This document shows positions 40,961-49,145 of a DNA stretch of 64,000 nt, piece after piece; position 1 is the stretch's first letter, and every line of letters begins with the position of its first letter. The stretch is taken from contig CAWAGF010000001.1 in NCBI GenBank assembly GCA_963781675.1, positions 1,178,001 to 1,242,000 of the forward strand, written 5' to 3'. This DNA comes from SCTD01 sp963781675. Its GTDB lineage: Bacteria; Actinomycetota; Actinomycetes; Mycobacteriales; SCTD01. The notes under the pieces were generated by a model that was not told the origin of the DNA, did not search any database, and worked only from the letters and a program-made list of their open reading frames with translations. Position numbers and translations under genes: made by a program.

Positions 40961-42619
40961 GTGACTCCCTCCGAGCTCGGCGCCGCCGTCCGCGGCGCCG
41001 TGGTGGCCGCCGTGGAGGCCGGGGAGCTGGCCGTCGAGGTGCCCGCGGAGGTCGCCGTCGAGCGGCCGCGGGTCAAGGAGCACGGCGACTACGCGACGAG
41101 CATCGCGCTGCAGCTGGCCAAGCGCGCGGGGCGCCCGCCGCGCGAGGTGGCCGAGCTGCTGGCAGCCCGGCTGCGCACGGTCGAGGGCGTCGACGAGGTG
41201 GAGGTCGCCGGTCCCGGCTTCCTCAACCTGCGGCTCGCCCAGGCCTCGCTCGGCGCCGTCGCGCTGACCGTCCTCGAGCAGGGGGCGGCGTACGGCGCAG
41301 GCACCGGGCTGGCCGGCCGGCGGGTCAACCTGGAGTTCGTCTCGGCCAATCCGACCGGCCCGATCCACATCGGCGGCGTGCGCTGGGCGGCGGTCGGCGA
41401 CGCGCTCGGCCGCCTGCTGGAGGCCAGCGGCGCCGAGGTGGTCCGCGAGTACTACGTGAACGACGCCGGCAACCAGTTCGACCTGTTCGCCGCCTCGATG
41501 CTGGCCCGCGCCACCGGCCGCGACCTGCCCGAGGACGGCTACCGCGGCGACTACGTCGCCGACTACGCCGCGCGCATCGTCGCAGAGCGCCCGGACGTGC
41601 TCGCGCTGCCGGAGCAGGAGGCGCTGGCCGTCTTCCGCGAGCGCGGCCTGCCGCTGGTCGTGGACGTCATCCGGCAGAGCCTGACGGGGTTCGGCGTCGA
41701 GTTCGACGTGTGGTTCAGCGAGCTGTCGCTGCAGGAGTCGGGGGCGACCGAGCAGGCGCTCAAGACGTTGCGCGAGCAGGGCCACGTCTACGAGCAGGAC
41801 GGCGCGGTCTGGCTGCGCACCTCGGACTTCGGCGACGACAAGGACCGCGTCCTCGTCAAGAGCGACGGCGTCGCCACCTACTTCATGTCCGACGCCGCCT
41901 ACTACCTCGACAAGCGGTCGCGCGGCGCCGACCTGTGCGTCTACATGCTCGGCGCGGACCACCACGGCTACGTCGGCCGCCTCAAGGCGATCGCGGCCTG
42001 CGCGGGCGACGACCCGGCGGCGTCGATGGACGTGCTGATCGGCCAGCTGGTCAACGTCGTCAAGGACGGCCAGGTCCTGCGGCAGAGCAAGCGGCTGGGG
42101 CAGTACACCTCGCTCGACGACCTCGTCTCGCTCATCGGCCAGGACGCGGCGCGCTACCTGCTGGCCCGCAGCAGCGTCGACACCACTCTCGACCTCGACA
42201 TCGAGCAGGCCACCCGGCAGAGCTCGGACAACCCCGTCTTCTACGTGCAGTACGCCGCCACGCGCGCGGCCTCGGTCCTGCGCAACGCGGCGGACATGGG
42301 CATCACCGTCGACGCGAGCGCCGACCTCTCGCTGCTCACGCACCCGCGCGAGGCCGAGCTGCTGCTCGCGCTCGCCGAGCTCCCCGCGGTGGTCGCGACG
42401 GCCGCCGAGCTGCGCGAGCCGCACCGGGTCGCGCGCTACCTCGAGGAGAAGGTCGCCAAGGCGGCCCAGCGCTTCTGGGACGACTGCCAGGTGCTGCCCA
42501 AGGGCGACGAGGAGGTCGCCCCGACGACCGCGCCGCGGCTGCTGCTCTGGCGCGCCACCCGCGTCGTGCTGGAGAACGGCCTGCGGCTGCTCGGCGTGAG
42601 CGCCCCGGAGCGCATGTGA
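40961..42619 (+). CDS. argS: Arginyl-tRNA synthetase
   Basis: The 552-residue class I synthetase has the N-terminal Arg-S additional domain (about residues 1-95, ending GFLNLRLA). The HIGH-like motif is SANPTGPIHIGGVRWAAVG, followed by REYYVNDAGNQFDLF. The KMSKS-equivalent region is VLRQSKRLGQYTSLDDLV, and the C-terminal DALR domain contains QYAATRAASVLRNAADM. It charges tRNA-Arg; a tRNA-Arg gene lies 1.3 kb upstream. The stop overlaps lysA by GTGA. The argS-lysA-hom order is conserved in actinobacteria. Confidence 0.97.
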   Translation: MTPSELGAAVRGAVVAAVEAGELAVEVPAEVAVERPRVKEHGDYATSIALQLAKRAGRPPREVAELLAARLRTVEGVDEVEVAGPGFLNLRLAQASLGAVALTVLEQGAAYGAGTGLAGRRVNLEFVSANPTGPIHIGGVRWAAVGDALGRLLEASGAEVVREYYVNDAGNQFDLFAASMLARATGRDLPEDGYRGDYVADYAARIVAERPDVLALPEQEALAVFRERGLPLVVDVIRQSLTGFGVEFDVWFSELSLQESGATEQALKTLREQGHVYEQDGAVWLRTSDFGDDKDRVLVKSDGVATYFMSDAAYYLDKRSRGADLCVYMLGADHHGYVGRLKAIAACAGDDPAASMDVLIGQLVNVVKDGQVLRQSKRLGQYTSLDDLVSLIGQDAARYLLARSSVDTTLDLDIEQATRQSSDNPVFYVQYAATRAASVLRNAADMGITVDASADLSLLTHPREAELLLALAELPAVVATAAELREPHRVARYLEEKVAKAAQRFWDDCQVLPKGDEEVAPTTAPRLLLWRATRVVLENGLRLLGVSAPERM

Positions 42620-43944
42620 CCACCCTGTCCTCGCGCGCCACCGACCTCGAGCCCGCGGTCTGGCCGCGCACCGCCACCCGCACCGGCGGCGGCGTGCTCG
42701 AGCTCGGCGGCGTCGACGTCCGCGACCTCGCGACCGAGTTCGGCACCCCGGCCTACGTCCTGGACGAGGACGACTTCCGCGGCCGCTGCCGCGAGTGGCG
42801 CGACGCCTTCACCGGCGCCGACGTCTACTACGCCGGCAAGGCGTTCCTGTGCACCGCCGTCGCCCGGTGGGTGGCGGAGGAGGGGCTGTCCCTCGACGTC
42901 TGCACCGGCGGCGAGCTGGCCGTCGCGCTGCACGCCGGCTTCCCGGCCGAGCGGCTGCTCTTCCACGGCAACAACAAGTCGGTCCCCGAGATCACCCGCG
43001 CGGTGGAGGCCGGGGTCGGCCGCTTCGTCGTCGACTCCTTCGACGACCTGGTCCGGGTCGCCGACGTCGCCGAGCGCGCGGGGGTGCGCCAGCGCGTCTA
43101 CGTCCGGGTCACGCCGGGCGTCGAGGCGCACACGCACGAGTACGTCCAGACCGGCCAGGAGGACCAGAAGTTCGGGTTCTCGCTGGCCAGCGGTGCGGCC
43201 GCCGAGGCCGTCCGCCGGATCCTCGCGCTGCCCTCGCTCGAGCTGGTCGGGCTGCACTGCCACATCGGCTCGCACATCTTCGACGTGCACGGCTTCAAGC
43301 TCGCCGCGCACCGCATGGTGGGCCTGCTCGGCGCGATCCGTGACGAGCACGGCGTCGTGCTCCCCGAGCTCGACCTCGGCGGTGGGCAGGGCATCGCCTA
43401 CACCGCGGCCGACGACCCGATGGACGTCTTCGAGTACGCCGAGGGCCTGCGCCGCATCGTCGTCCGGGAGTGCGAGGCGGTCGGCATCGACGTGCCGCGG
43501 CTGGCTGTCGAGCCGGGCCGCGCGATCGCCGGCCCCACGACCGTGACGCTCTACGAGGTCGGCACCGTCAAGGAGCTGCCCGGCCTGCGCACCTACGTCA
43601 GCGTCGACGGCGGCATGAGCGACAACATCCGCACCGCGCTGTACGACGCGCGCTACACGGCCGTGCTCGCCTCGCGCGCCTCGACGGCCGAGCCGGCCAA
43701 CGTGACCTTGTGCGGCAAGCACTGCGAGAGCGGCGACATCGTGGTCCACGACGTCCCGCTGCCGGGCGACCTCGCCGTCGGCGACCTCGTCGCGGTGCCC
43801 GCGTCCGGGGCCTACCACCGGTCGATGGCGAGCAACTACAACCACGTCCCGCGCCCGCCCGTCGTCGCGGTCAAGGACGGCGCCGCCCGCGTGGTCGTCC
43901 GCCGGGAGACCGAGGACGACCTGCTCCGCCTGGACGTCCCGTGA
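42616..43944 (+). CDS. lysA: Diaminopimelate decarboxylase
   Basis: The 442-residue PLP enzyme of fold III makes L-lysine from meso-diaminopimelate. The PLP lysine is in VYYAGKAFLCTAVARWV, and GLSLDVCTGGELAVAL and LHCHIGSHIFDVHGF (phosphate-binding region) follow. The C-terminal active-site cysteine is in LCGKHCESGDIVVHDV, and the end VPASGAYHRSMASNYNHVP is typical. Translationally coupled to argS and to the next small gene (GTGA on both sides). Confidence 0.97.
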   Translation: MTTLSSRATDLEPAVWPRTATRTGGGVLELGGVDVRDLATEFGTPAYVLDEDDFRGRCREWRDAFTGADVYYAGKAFLCTAVARWVAEEGLSLDVCTGGELAVALHAGFPAERLLFHGNNKSVPEITRAVEAGVGRFVVDSFDDLVRVADVAERAGVRQRVYVRVTPGVEAHTHEYVQTGQEDQKFGFSLASGAAAEAVRRILALPSLELVGLHCHIGSHIFDVHGFKLAAHRMVGLLGAIRDEHGVVLPELDLGGGQGIAYTAADDPMDVFEYAEGLRRIVVRECEAVGIDVPRLAVEPGRAIAGPTTVTLYEVGTVKELPGLRTYVSVDGGMSDNIRTALYDARYTAVLASRASTAEPANVTLCGKHCESGDIVVHDVPLPGDLAVGDLVAVPASGAYHRSMASNYNHVPRPPVVAVKDGAARVVVRRETEDDLLRLDVP

Positions 43945-44087
43945 CCGTCCTCCGGCTGCCGACCCTCGCGCTCGTCGGCGTCCCGCTGCTCGTCGTGGCC
44001 GCGCTGGTCGACGGCCTGGTCGGCTTCGCCGCGGTGCTGCTCGTCCTCGTCGTGCTCAGCGCCGTCGCGCTGGCGGTGCGCCGGTGA
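43941..44087 (+). CDS. Micro-membrane protein A, between lysA and hom
   Basis: The GTG overlaps the lysA stop. The 48-residue product is nearly all hydrophobic, with two short helices (LALVGVPLLVVAALV and FAAVLLVLVVLSAVALAV) joined by DGLVG. It ends with RR. The size and coupling suggest a small membrane peptide made with the lysine/threonine enzymes. No family is recognised, and it is not known whether it is translated. Confidence 0.5.
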   Translation: MTVLRLPTLALVGVPLLVVAALVDGLVGFAAVLLVLVVLSAVALAVRR

Positions 44088-44326
44088 CCCGCCGCGTCCA
44101 GCTGCTGTTCCTCGCCGCGCTCGTCGGCGTGGTCGTCTGCGTCGGGCTGGGCGTCCTCGCGCTGGCCGGCGGCGGAGCGGCTCTCGCGTACGCCGTCGTC
44201 GCCGTCGTGCTGCTGGTCGTCGGCAGCGCCCGGGCGCGCGCCGCCGCGGAGCAGGCCCGCCGCGCGGCCGGCCGCACCTGCACCTGCTGCACCACCAGCC
44301 AGCACGACCCCGTGAAGGTGATCTGA
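44084..44326 (+). CDS. Micro-membrane protein B, Cys-rich tail, upstream of hom
   Basis: Again coupled by GTGA to the preceding micro-gene, the 80-residue product has two hydrophobic helices (LLFLAALVGVVVCVGLGVLA and LAYAVVAVVLLVVGSA). A basic helical segment (RARAAAEQARRAAGR) and a tail TCTCCTTSQHDPVKVI follow. Three cysteines in T-C-T-C-C might bind a metal or carry lipid. The stop is 1 nt from the hom start. No family is recognised. Confidence 0.6.
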   Translation: MTRRVQLLFLAALVGVVVCVGLGVLALAGGGAALAYAVVAVVLLVVGSARARAAAEQARRAAGRTCTCCTTSQHDPVKVI

Positions 44327-44327
44327 G

Positions 44328-45602
44328 ATGCGCGTCGCCCTGCTCGGCTGCGGCACCGTGGGCGCGGAGGTCGTCCGACTGCTGCACACCTCCGGCGAGG
44401 ACCTCACCGCCCGCGTGGGCGCGCCGCTCGAGCTGGCCGGCATCGCGGTCCGCCGGCTCGGCCGCGCCCGCGACCTGCCCGTGCCGGACGAGCTGTTCAC
44501 GACGGACGCGCAGGCGCTGGTCACCCGCGACGACGTCGACCTCGTCGTCGAGGTCATCGGCGGGATCGAGCCCGCCCGGACGCTGATCCTGTCGGCGCTG
44601 CGGGCCGGCAAGAGCGTCGTCACCGCCAACAAGGCGCTGCTGGCGGAGGACGGCGCGACCCTGCACGCCGCCGCCGTCGAGGGCGGCGCCGACCTCTACT
44701 ACGAGGCCAGCGTCGCGGGCGCGATCCCGCTGCTGCGCCCGCTGCGCGAGTCGCTCGCGGGCGACCAGATCACCCGCGTGACCGGCATCGTCAACGGCAC
44801 GACGAACTTCATCCTCACCCGGATGGACGAGCAGGGCAGCGGCTTCGCCGACGCGCTCGACGAGGCGACCGCGCTCGGCTACGCCGAGGCCGACCCGACG
44901 GCCGACGTCGAGGGCTTCGACGCCGCCGCCAAGGCCGCCATCCTGGCCGGGCTCGCCTTCCACACCGACGTCGTCGCCGCCGACGTGCACCGCGAGGGCA
45001 TCACGGAGGTCACCGCCGCGGACGTCGCGAGCGCGAAGGCGATCGGCAGCACCGTCAAGCTGCTGGCCATCGCCGAGAAGGACGGCGACGCCGTGAGCGT
45101 GCGCGTCCACCCGGCGATGATCCCGCTGTCGCACCCGCTGGCCAGCGTCCGCGAGGCGTACAACGCCGTGTTCGTCGAGGCGGCCAGCGCCGGCCGGCTG
45201 ATGTTCTACGGCCCCGGTGCGGGCGGCTCGCCCACCGCGTCGGCGGTGCTCGGCGACCTGGTCGCGGTGGCGCGCAACGCCCTGTCCGGGGCGCGGGGCG
45301 CCGGCGCCTCGTCGTACGCCGCGCTGCGGGTGCGGCCGATGGGCGAGGTCGTCACGAGGTACCACATCAGCCTCGACGTGGCGGACAAGGCGGGTGTGCT
45401 GGCGGCGGTCGCGAACGCGTTCGCCGACCACGACGTCAGCATCCGCACCGTCCGCCAGGAGGGGCACGGCGACGACGCCAGCCTCGTCGTCGTCACGCAC
45501 ACCGCGACCGACGCCGCGCTCCAGGGCGTCGTCGAGCAGCTGCGCGGGCTGGACTCGGTGCGGGCGGTCGCCTCGGTCATGCGCGTCGAGGGATCGCTCT
45601 AG
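44328..45602 (+). CDS. hom: Homoserine dehydrogenase with C-terminal ACT domain
   Basis: The 424-residue enzyme reduces aspartate semialdehyde to homoserine. The NAD(P) loop is MRVALLGCGTVGAEVV, GKSVVTANKALLAEDG and the catalytic region VTGIVNGTTNFILTRMDEQG follow. The lysine-bearing segment TADVEGFDAAAKAAILAGLA comes next. A C-terminal ACT domain (about residues 345-424, HISLDVADKAGVLAAVANAF) should give threonine feedback. It starts 1 nt after the stop of the micro-gene. Confidence 0.96.
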   Translation: MRVALLGCGTVGAEVVRLLHTSGEDLTARVGAPLELAGIAVRRLGRARDLPVPDELFTTDAQALVTRDDVDLVVEVIGGIEPARTLILSALRAGKSVVTANKALLAEDGATLHAAAVEGGADLYYEASVAGAIPLLRPLRESLAGDQITRVTGIVNGTTNFILTRMDEQGSGFADALDEATALGYAEADPTADVEGFDAAAKAAILAGLAFHTDVVAADVHREGITEVTAADVASAKAIGSTVKLLAIAEKDGDAVSVRVHPAMIPLSHPLASVREAYNAVFVEAASAGRLMFYGPGAGGSPTASAVLGDLVAVARNALSGARGAGASSYAALRVRPMGEVVTRYHISLDVADKAGVLAAVANAFADHDVSIRTVRQEGHGDDASLVVVTHTATDAALQGVVEQLRGLDSVRAVASVMRVEGSL

Positions 45603-45625
45603 GCCCCGTAGGGGAGACTGCTCGC

Positions 45626-46708
45626 ATGACGACCGTCCTCGAGGGCAAGAGCTGGGCCGGCTGGCGCGGCCTGATCGAGCAGTACCGCGACCGGCTGCCC
45701 GTGACGCCGGAGACGCCGGTCGTCACGCTGCTCGAGGGCGGCACCCCGCTGGTCGCCGCGCAGCGGATCAGCGACCTGGTCGGCGCGCAGGTGTGGCTCA
45801 AGGTCGAGGGCGCCAACCCGACCGGGTCCTTCAAGGACCGCGGCATGACGATGGCGATCAGCAAGGCCGTCGAGGCCGGGTCGCAGGCGGTCATCTGCGC
45901 CTCCACCGGCAACACCAGCGCGTCCGCCGCCGCCTACGCCGCCAAGGGCGGCCTCACCTGCGCCGTCCTCGTGCCCGAGGGCAAGATCGCGCTCGGCAAG
46001 CTCGCCCAGGCGCTCGTGCACGGTGCGCGGCTGCTGCAGGTGCAGGGCAACTTCGACGACTGCCTCGACCTGTGCCGCACGCTGTCGGAGGACTACCCGA
46101 CGACGCTGGTCAACTCCGTGAACCCCGACCGCATCGAGGGCCAGAAGACCGCCGCCTTCGAGATCTGCGACGCCCTCGGCGACGCCCCCGACCTGCACTG
46201 CCTCCCGGTCGGCAACGCCGGCAACATCACCGCCTACTGGAAGGGCTACCGCGAGTACGCCGCCGACGGCGTCACGAGCCAGCGCCCGCGCATGCTCGGC
46301 TTCCAGGCGGCCGGCGCCGCGCCGATCGTCTCCGGCGCGAGAGTGCCTGCCCCGCAGACGATCGCGACCGCGATCCGCATCGGCAACCCGGCCTCCTGGC
46401 AGCAGGCGCTGGACGCCCGCGACGAGTCCGGCGGCGCCATCCAGGCCGTGACCGACCGGCAGATCCTGTCGGCGTACCGACTGCTCGCGCAGCAGGAGGG
46501 CGTCTTCGTGGAGCCGGCCTCCGCGGCGTCGGTGGCCGGCCTGCTGCAGGCGCACGAGCAGGGCCTCGTCCCCGCCGGCGCCCGCGTCGTCTGCACCGTC
46601 ACCGGCAACGGCCTCAAGGACCCGGACTGGGCGATCAGCGGCGCGCCCAAGCCTGTGACGGTGGCCAACTCGACCGAGGCGGCTGCGGCGGCGCTGGGCC
46701 TGGCTTGA
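45626..46708 (+). CDS. thrC: Threonine synthase
   Basis: The 360-residue PLP enzyme converts phosphohomoserine to threonine. The PLP lysine is in NPTGSFKDRGMTMAISKAV, and the phosphate loop is in LPVGNAGNITAYWKGYREY. VICASTGNTSASAAAYAAKG is also diagnostic. The ATG follows a short gap after hom. The stop overlaps the TTG start of the transporter gene. Confidence 0.96.
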   Translation: MTTVLEGKSWAGWRGLIEQYRDRLPVTPETPVVTLLEGGTPLVAAQRISDLVGAQVWLKVEGANPTGSFKDRGMTMAISKAVEAGSQAVICASTGNTSASAAAYAAKGGLTCAVLVPEGKIALGKLAQALVHGARLLQVQGNFDDCLDLCRTLSEDYPTTLVNSVNPDRIEGQKTAAFEICDALGDAPDLHCLPVGNAGNITAYWKGYREYAADGVTSQRPRMLGFQAAGAAPIVSGARVPAPQTIATAIRIGNPASWQQALDARDESGGAIQAVTDRQILSAYRLLAQQEGVFVEPASAASVAGLLQAHEQGLVPAGARVVCTVTGNGLKDPDWAISGAPKPVTVANSTEAAAAALGLA

Positions 46709-47931
46709 GGCCGTACCTCGACCTGCTCCGGCGCGAGAAGGACTTCCGCCGCACCTACCTCGCCCAGCTGATCGCCCTCGGCGGCGACTGGTTCGCGATC
46801 ATCCCGCTGCTCGTCCTGCTGCCGCAGCTGACCGGCACCGGGGTGTGGGGCGCGGCGGTGCTCGCCGCCGACACGCTCGTCTTCGCGCTGGTCGGCCCGT
46901 ACGCCGGCACGGTCGTCGACCGGCTCGACCGCCGGCGCGTCATCGTCGTCGCGAACACCGTCGCCGGGCTGGCGGCGCTGCTGCTCGTGCTGGTCCGGTC
47001 GGAGGCCACGGCGTGGATCGCGCTGGTCGCGATCGGGATCGTCGCGGCGGCCAAGGCGTTCTCGCAACCCGCTGGTGCGGCGGCGATCCCGAACCTCGTG
47101 CACCCCGACGACCTCGCCACGGCGAGCGTCCTCAACGGGGCCTCCTGGGGGACGATGCTCGCGGTCGGGGCTGCCCTCGGCGGGCTCGTCGCCGGCACCC
47201 TGGGCGCCACCGTCTGCTTCGTCGTGGACGCCGTCCTGCTGCTGGGCGCGGCGGCGCTGACCGCGTCCACCACCCGGCCGTTCAGCGACCCGGCCGCCCC
47301 CGTGCGCGAGCGCCGCCCGGTGCGCAGCGACGTGGGGGAGGCGGTCCGCTACGCCCGCCAGGAGCACCGCGTCCTCGCGCTGATCACCTGCAAGTGCGGG
47401 CCGGCCTTCGGCAACGGCGCGCTGTCGCTGTTCCCCCTCTACGGCGCCGCCGCGTTCGGCCTCGGCGAGCTCGGCATCGGCCTCATGTACTCCGCCCGCG
47501 GCGTCGGCGCGCTCATCGGGCCGCTCGTCGCCCGTCGGCGGGCGGACGACCCGGCCCGGCTCTACGCCGTCCTCGGCGGGTCGATGGCGGTGTTCGGCGT
47601 GGGGTACCTGCTGATCGGCGTCACCGGGTGGTTCGGCCTGGTGCTGCTGCTCCTGGCCGTCGCGCACGCGGGCGGCGGCGCCAACTGGATCCTCTCGACG
47701 TACGGCCTGCAGCGCGTGGTCCCGGACGACCTGCGCGGCCGGGTGTTCAGCGCCGACTACACGCTCGCCACGCTGGTCATCGCCGGCAGCCAGGTCGTCT
47801 TCGGGCTGCTCAGCGACCACGTCGAGGCGCGCGTGCTGCTGTCCGCCTCCGGCGGCATCGTCCTGCTCTACGCCGGCGGGTGGTCGCTCGCGACGCGCCG
47901 GCTCCGCTCCCCAGCTGCCGTCGGAGGCTGA
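46705..47931 (+). CDS. MFS transporter inserted between thrC and thrB
   Basis: A TTG overlapping the thrC stop (TTGA) gives 408 residues with about eleven to twelve transmembrane helices. The start (LRPYLDLLRREKDFRRTYLA) and the motif GPYAGTVVDRLDRRRVIVVA in loop 2 resemble the EntS-like or MFS_3 group. The second half starts near VRYARQEHRVLALIT. The position inside the threonine operon suggests export of threonine, homoserine or a related metabolite, but this is context only. Confidence 0.85.
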   Translation: MRPYLDLLRREKDFRRTYLAQLIALGGDWFAIIPLLVLLPQLTGTGVWGAAVLAADTLVFALVGPYAGTVVDRLDRRRVIVVANTVAGLAALLLVLVRSEATAWIALVAIGIVAAAKAFSQPAGAAAIPNLVHPDDLATASVLNGASWGTMLAVGAALGGLVAGTLGATVCFVVDAVLLLGAAALTASTTRPFSDPAAPVRERRPVRSDVGEAVRYARQEHRVLALITCKCGPAFGNGALSLFPLYGAAAFGLGELGIGLMYSARGVGALIGPLVARRRADDPARLYAVLGGSMAVFGVGYLLIGVTGWFGLVLLLLAVAHAGGGANWILSTYGLQRVVPDDLRGRVFSADYTLATLVIAGSQVVFGLLSDHVEARVLLSASGGIVLLYAGGWSLATRRLRSPAAVGG

Positions 47932-47932
47932 C

Positions 47933-48823
47933 GTGCCCTCGTTCCTGGACACCCCCGTGCACGTGCGCGTGCCGGCCACCAGCGCCAACCTCGGCCCGGG
48001 CTTCGACAGCGCCGGGCTCGCGCTCGGCCTGCACGACGACGTCGTCGTGCGCGCGACCGGCTCCGGCCTGGTCGTCCACGTGGAGGGGGAGGGCGCTGCG
48101 GAGGTGGCGCGCGGCGAGCGGCACCTCGTGGTGCGGGCGCTGCGGGCGGCCTTCGAGCGGCTCGGCGGCCAGCCGGCCGGGCTCGAGGTGCGCTGCACCA
48201 ACCGGATCCCGCACGCCCGCGGGCTCGGGTCGTCCTCGGCGGCGATCGTGTCCGGCGTCGTCGCGGCCTGCGGCCTGGTCACCGACGCCGCCCTCGACGA
48301 CCAGCAGCGGCTCGACCTGGCCGACGAGCTCGAGGGGCACCCGGACAACGTCGCGGCCTGCCTGCGCGGCGGCGTCACGTTCGCCTGGACCCAGCTCGAC
48401 GGGCCGCGCGTCGTGCGGCTGGACGCGCACCCCGACCTCGCGCCGGTCGCCTTCGTGCCGCAGACAAGGTCGTCCACCAAGCAGGTGCGCGGCCTGCTGC
48501 CCGCGTCGGTGCCGTACGAGGACGCGGTCCTGAACGCCTCCCGCGCGGCGCTGCTGCCGCACGCGCTGACGACCGACCCGGCGCTGCTGCTGCCGGCGAC
48601 CGAGGACCGGCTGCACCAGGGCTACCGCGCACCGGCCATGCCGGCGACGGCGGCGCTGATGGAGGAGCTGCGTGCGCAGGGCGTCCCCGCCGTCGTCAGC
48701 GGCGCCGGCCCGACGGTGCTGGCGCTCACGACGCGGGCCACCCGGGGGGTCGTCGCGGTGCCGCGGCAGGACTGGCAGGTGCTCGCCCTGGACGTGCAGC
48801 CGCAGGGCGCGCACCTCGTCTGA
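47933..48823 (+). CDS. thrB: Homoserine kinase
   Basis: The 296-residue GHMP kinase makes phosphohomoserine for ThrC. VRVPATSANLGPGFDSAGLA is the N-terminal motif 1, NRIPHARGLGSSSAAIVSGV the ATP-binding P-x3-G-L-G-S-S-x-A motif, and VPAVVSGAGPTVLALT the C-terminal G-x-G motif 3. The start lies 1 nt after the transporter stop, with no visible ribosome-binding site, so it depends on coupling. Confidence 0.96.
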   Translation: MPSFLDTPVHVRVPATSANLGPGFDSAGLALGLHDDVVVRATGSGLVVHVEGEGAAEVARGERHLVVRALRAAFERLGGQPAGLEVRCTNRIPHARGLGSSSAAIVSGVVAACGLVTDAALDDQQRLDLADELEGHPDNVAACLRGGVTFAWTQLDGPRVVRLDAHPDLAPVAFVPQTRSSTKQVRGLLPASVPYEDAVLNASRAALLPHALTTDPALLLPATEDRLHQGYRAPAMPATAALMEELRAQGVPAVVSGAGPTVLALTTRATRGVVAVPRQDWQVLALDVQPQGAHLV

Positions 48824-48834
48824 GCGGGCCCGTG

Positions 48835-48863
48835 TTGTGAACTGCGGCACGCCTGGATAGGCT
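48835..48863 (+). promoter_or_regulatory. Promoter of rho
   Basis: TTGTGA (48835-48840) and TAGGCT (48858-48863) are separated by exactly 17 nt. It is the best-spaced promoter in the window and begins 12 nt after the thrB stop. Confidence 0.7.
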
Positions 48864-48865
48864 CG

Positions 48866-48901
48866 GCGAGCACAGTCACCCCGTTCCGGGGCCGTGCTCG
48901 C
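48866..48901 (+). promoter_or_regulatory. Large hairpin at the 5' end of the rho leader
   Basis: GCGAGCAC (48866-48873) pairs with GTGCTCGC (48894-48901). CCCCG and CGGGG form an inner stem around TTC. The predicted start of transcription (about 48870) lies in its first arm, so the leader would begin with this structure. Confidence 0.55.
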
Positions 48902-49145
48902 TGCCGGGCAGCGCGACTGCACTCGTCGCAGCTCCTGCCCCGGCCCCCTTCCCGCCTGCTGAGGCACCCGCCCCGGCGCCGCGATCGGGCTCGTGCGAGC
49001 CGGTCCAGCGGTCGAGACCACGGCCACCGGGACGGCACGCCCATCCGCACCTCGTCGCTCGCCGGCGAGGCCCACGGCGGCCCGCCCGCCGAGCACCCCC
49101 TGCCCCGCCGCACCCGCGGCCGGGCGCCCACCGGGAGGACCCTCC
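48902..49145 (+). other. Long untranslated leader of rho
   Basis: No gene is evident here; the region is C-rich on the sense strand with few stops. With the hairpin it makes a leader of about 275 nt. C-rich, G-poor RNA is what Rho itself binds, so autoregulation is possible. GGGAGGACC at its end is the ribosome-binding site. Confidence 0.45.
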
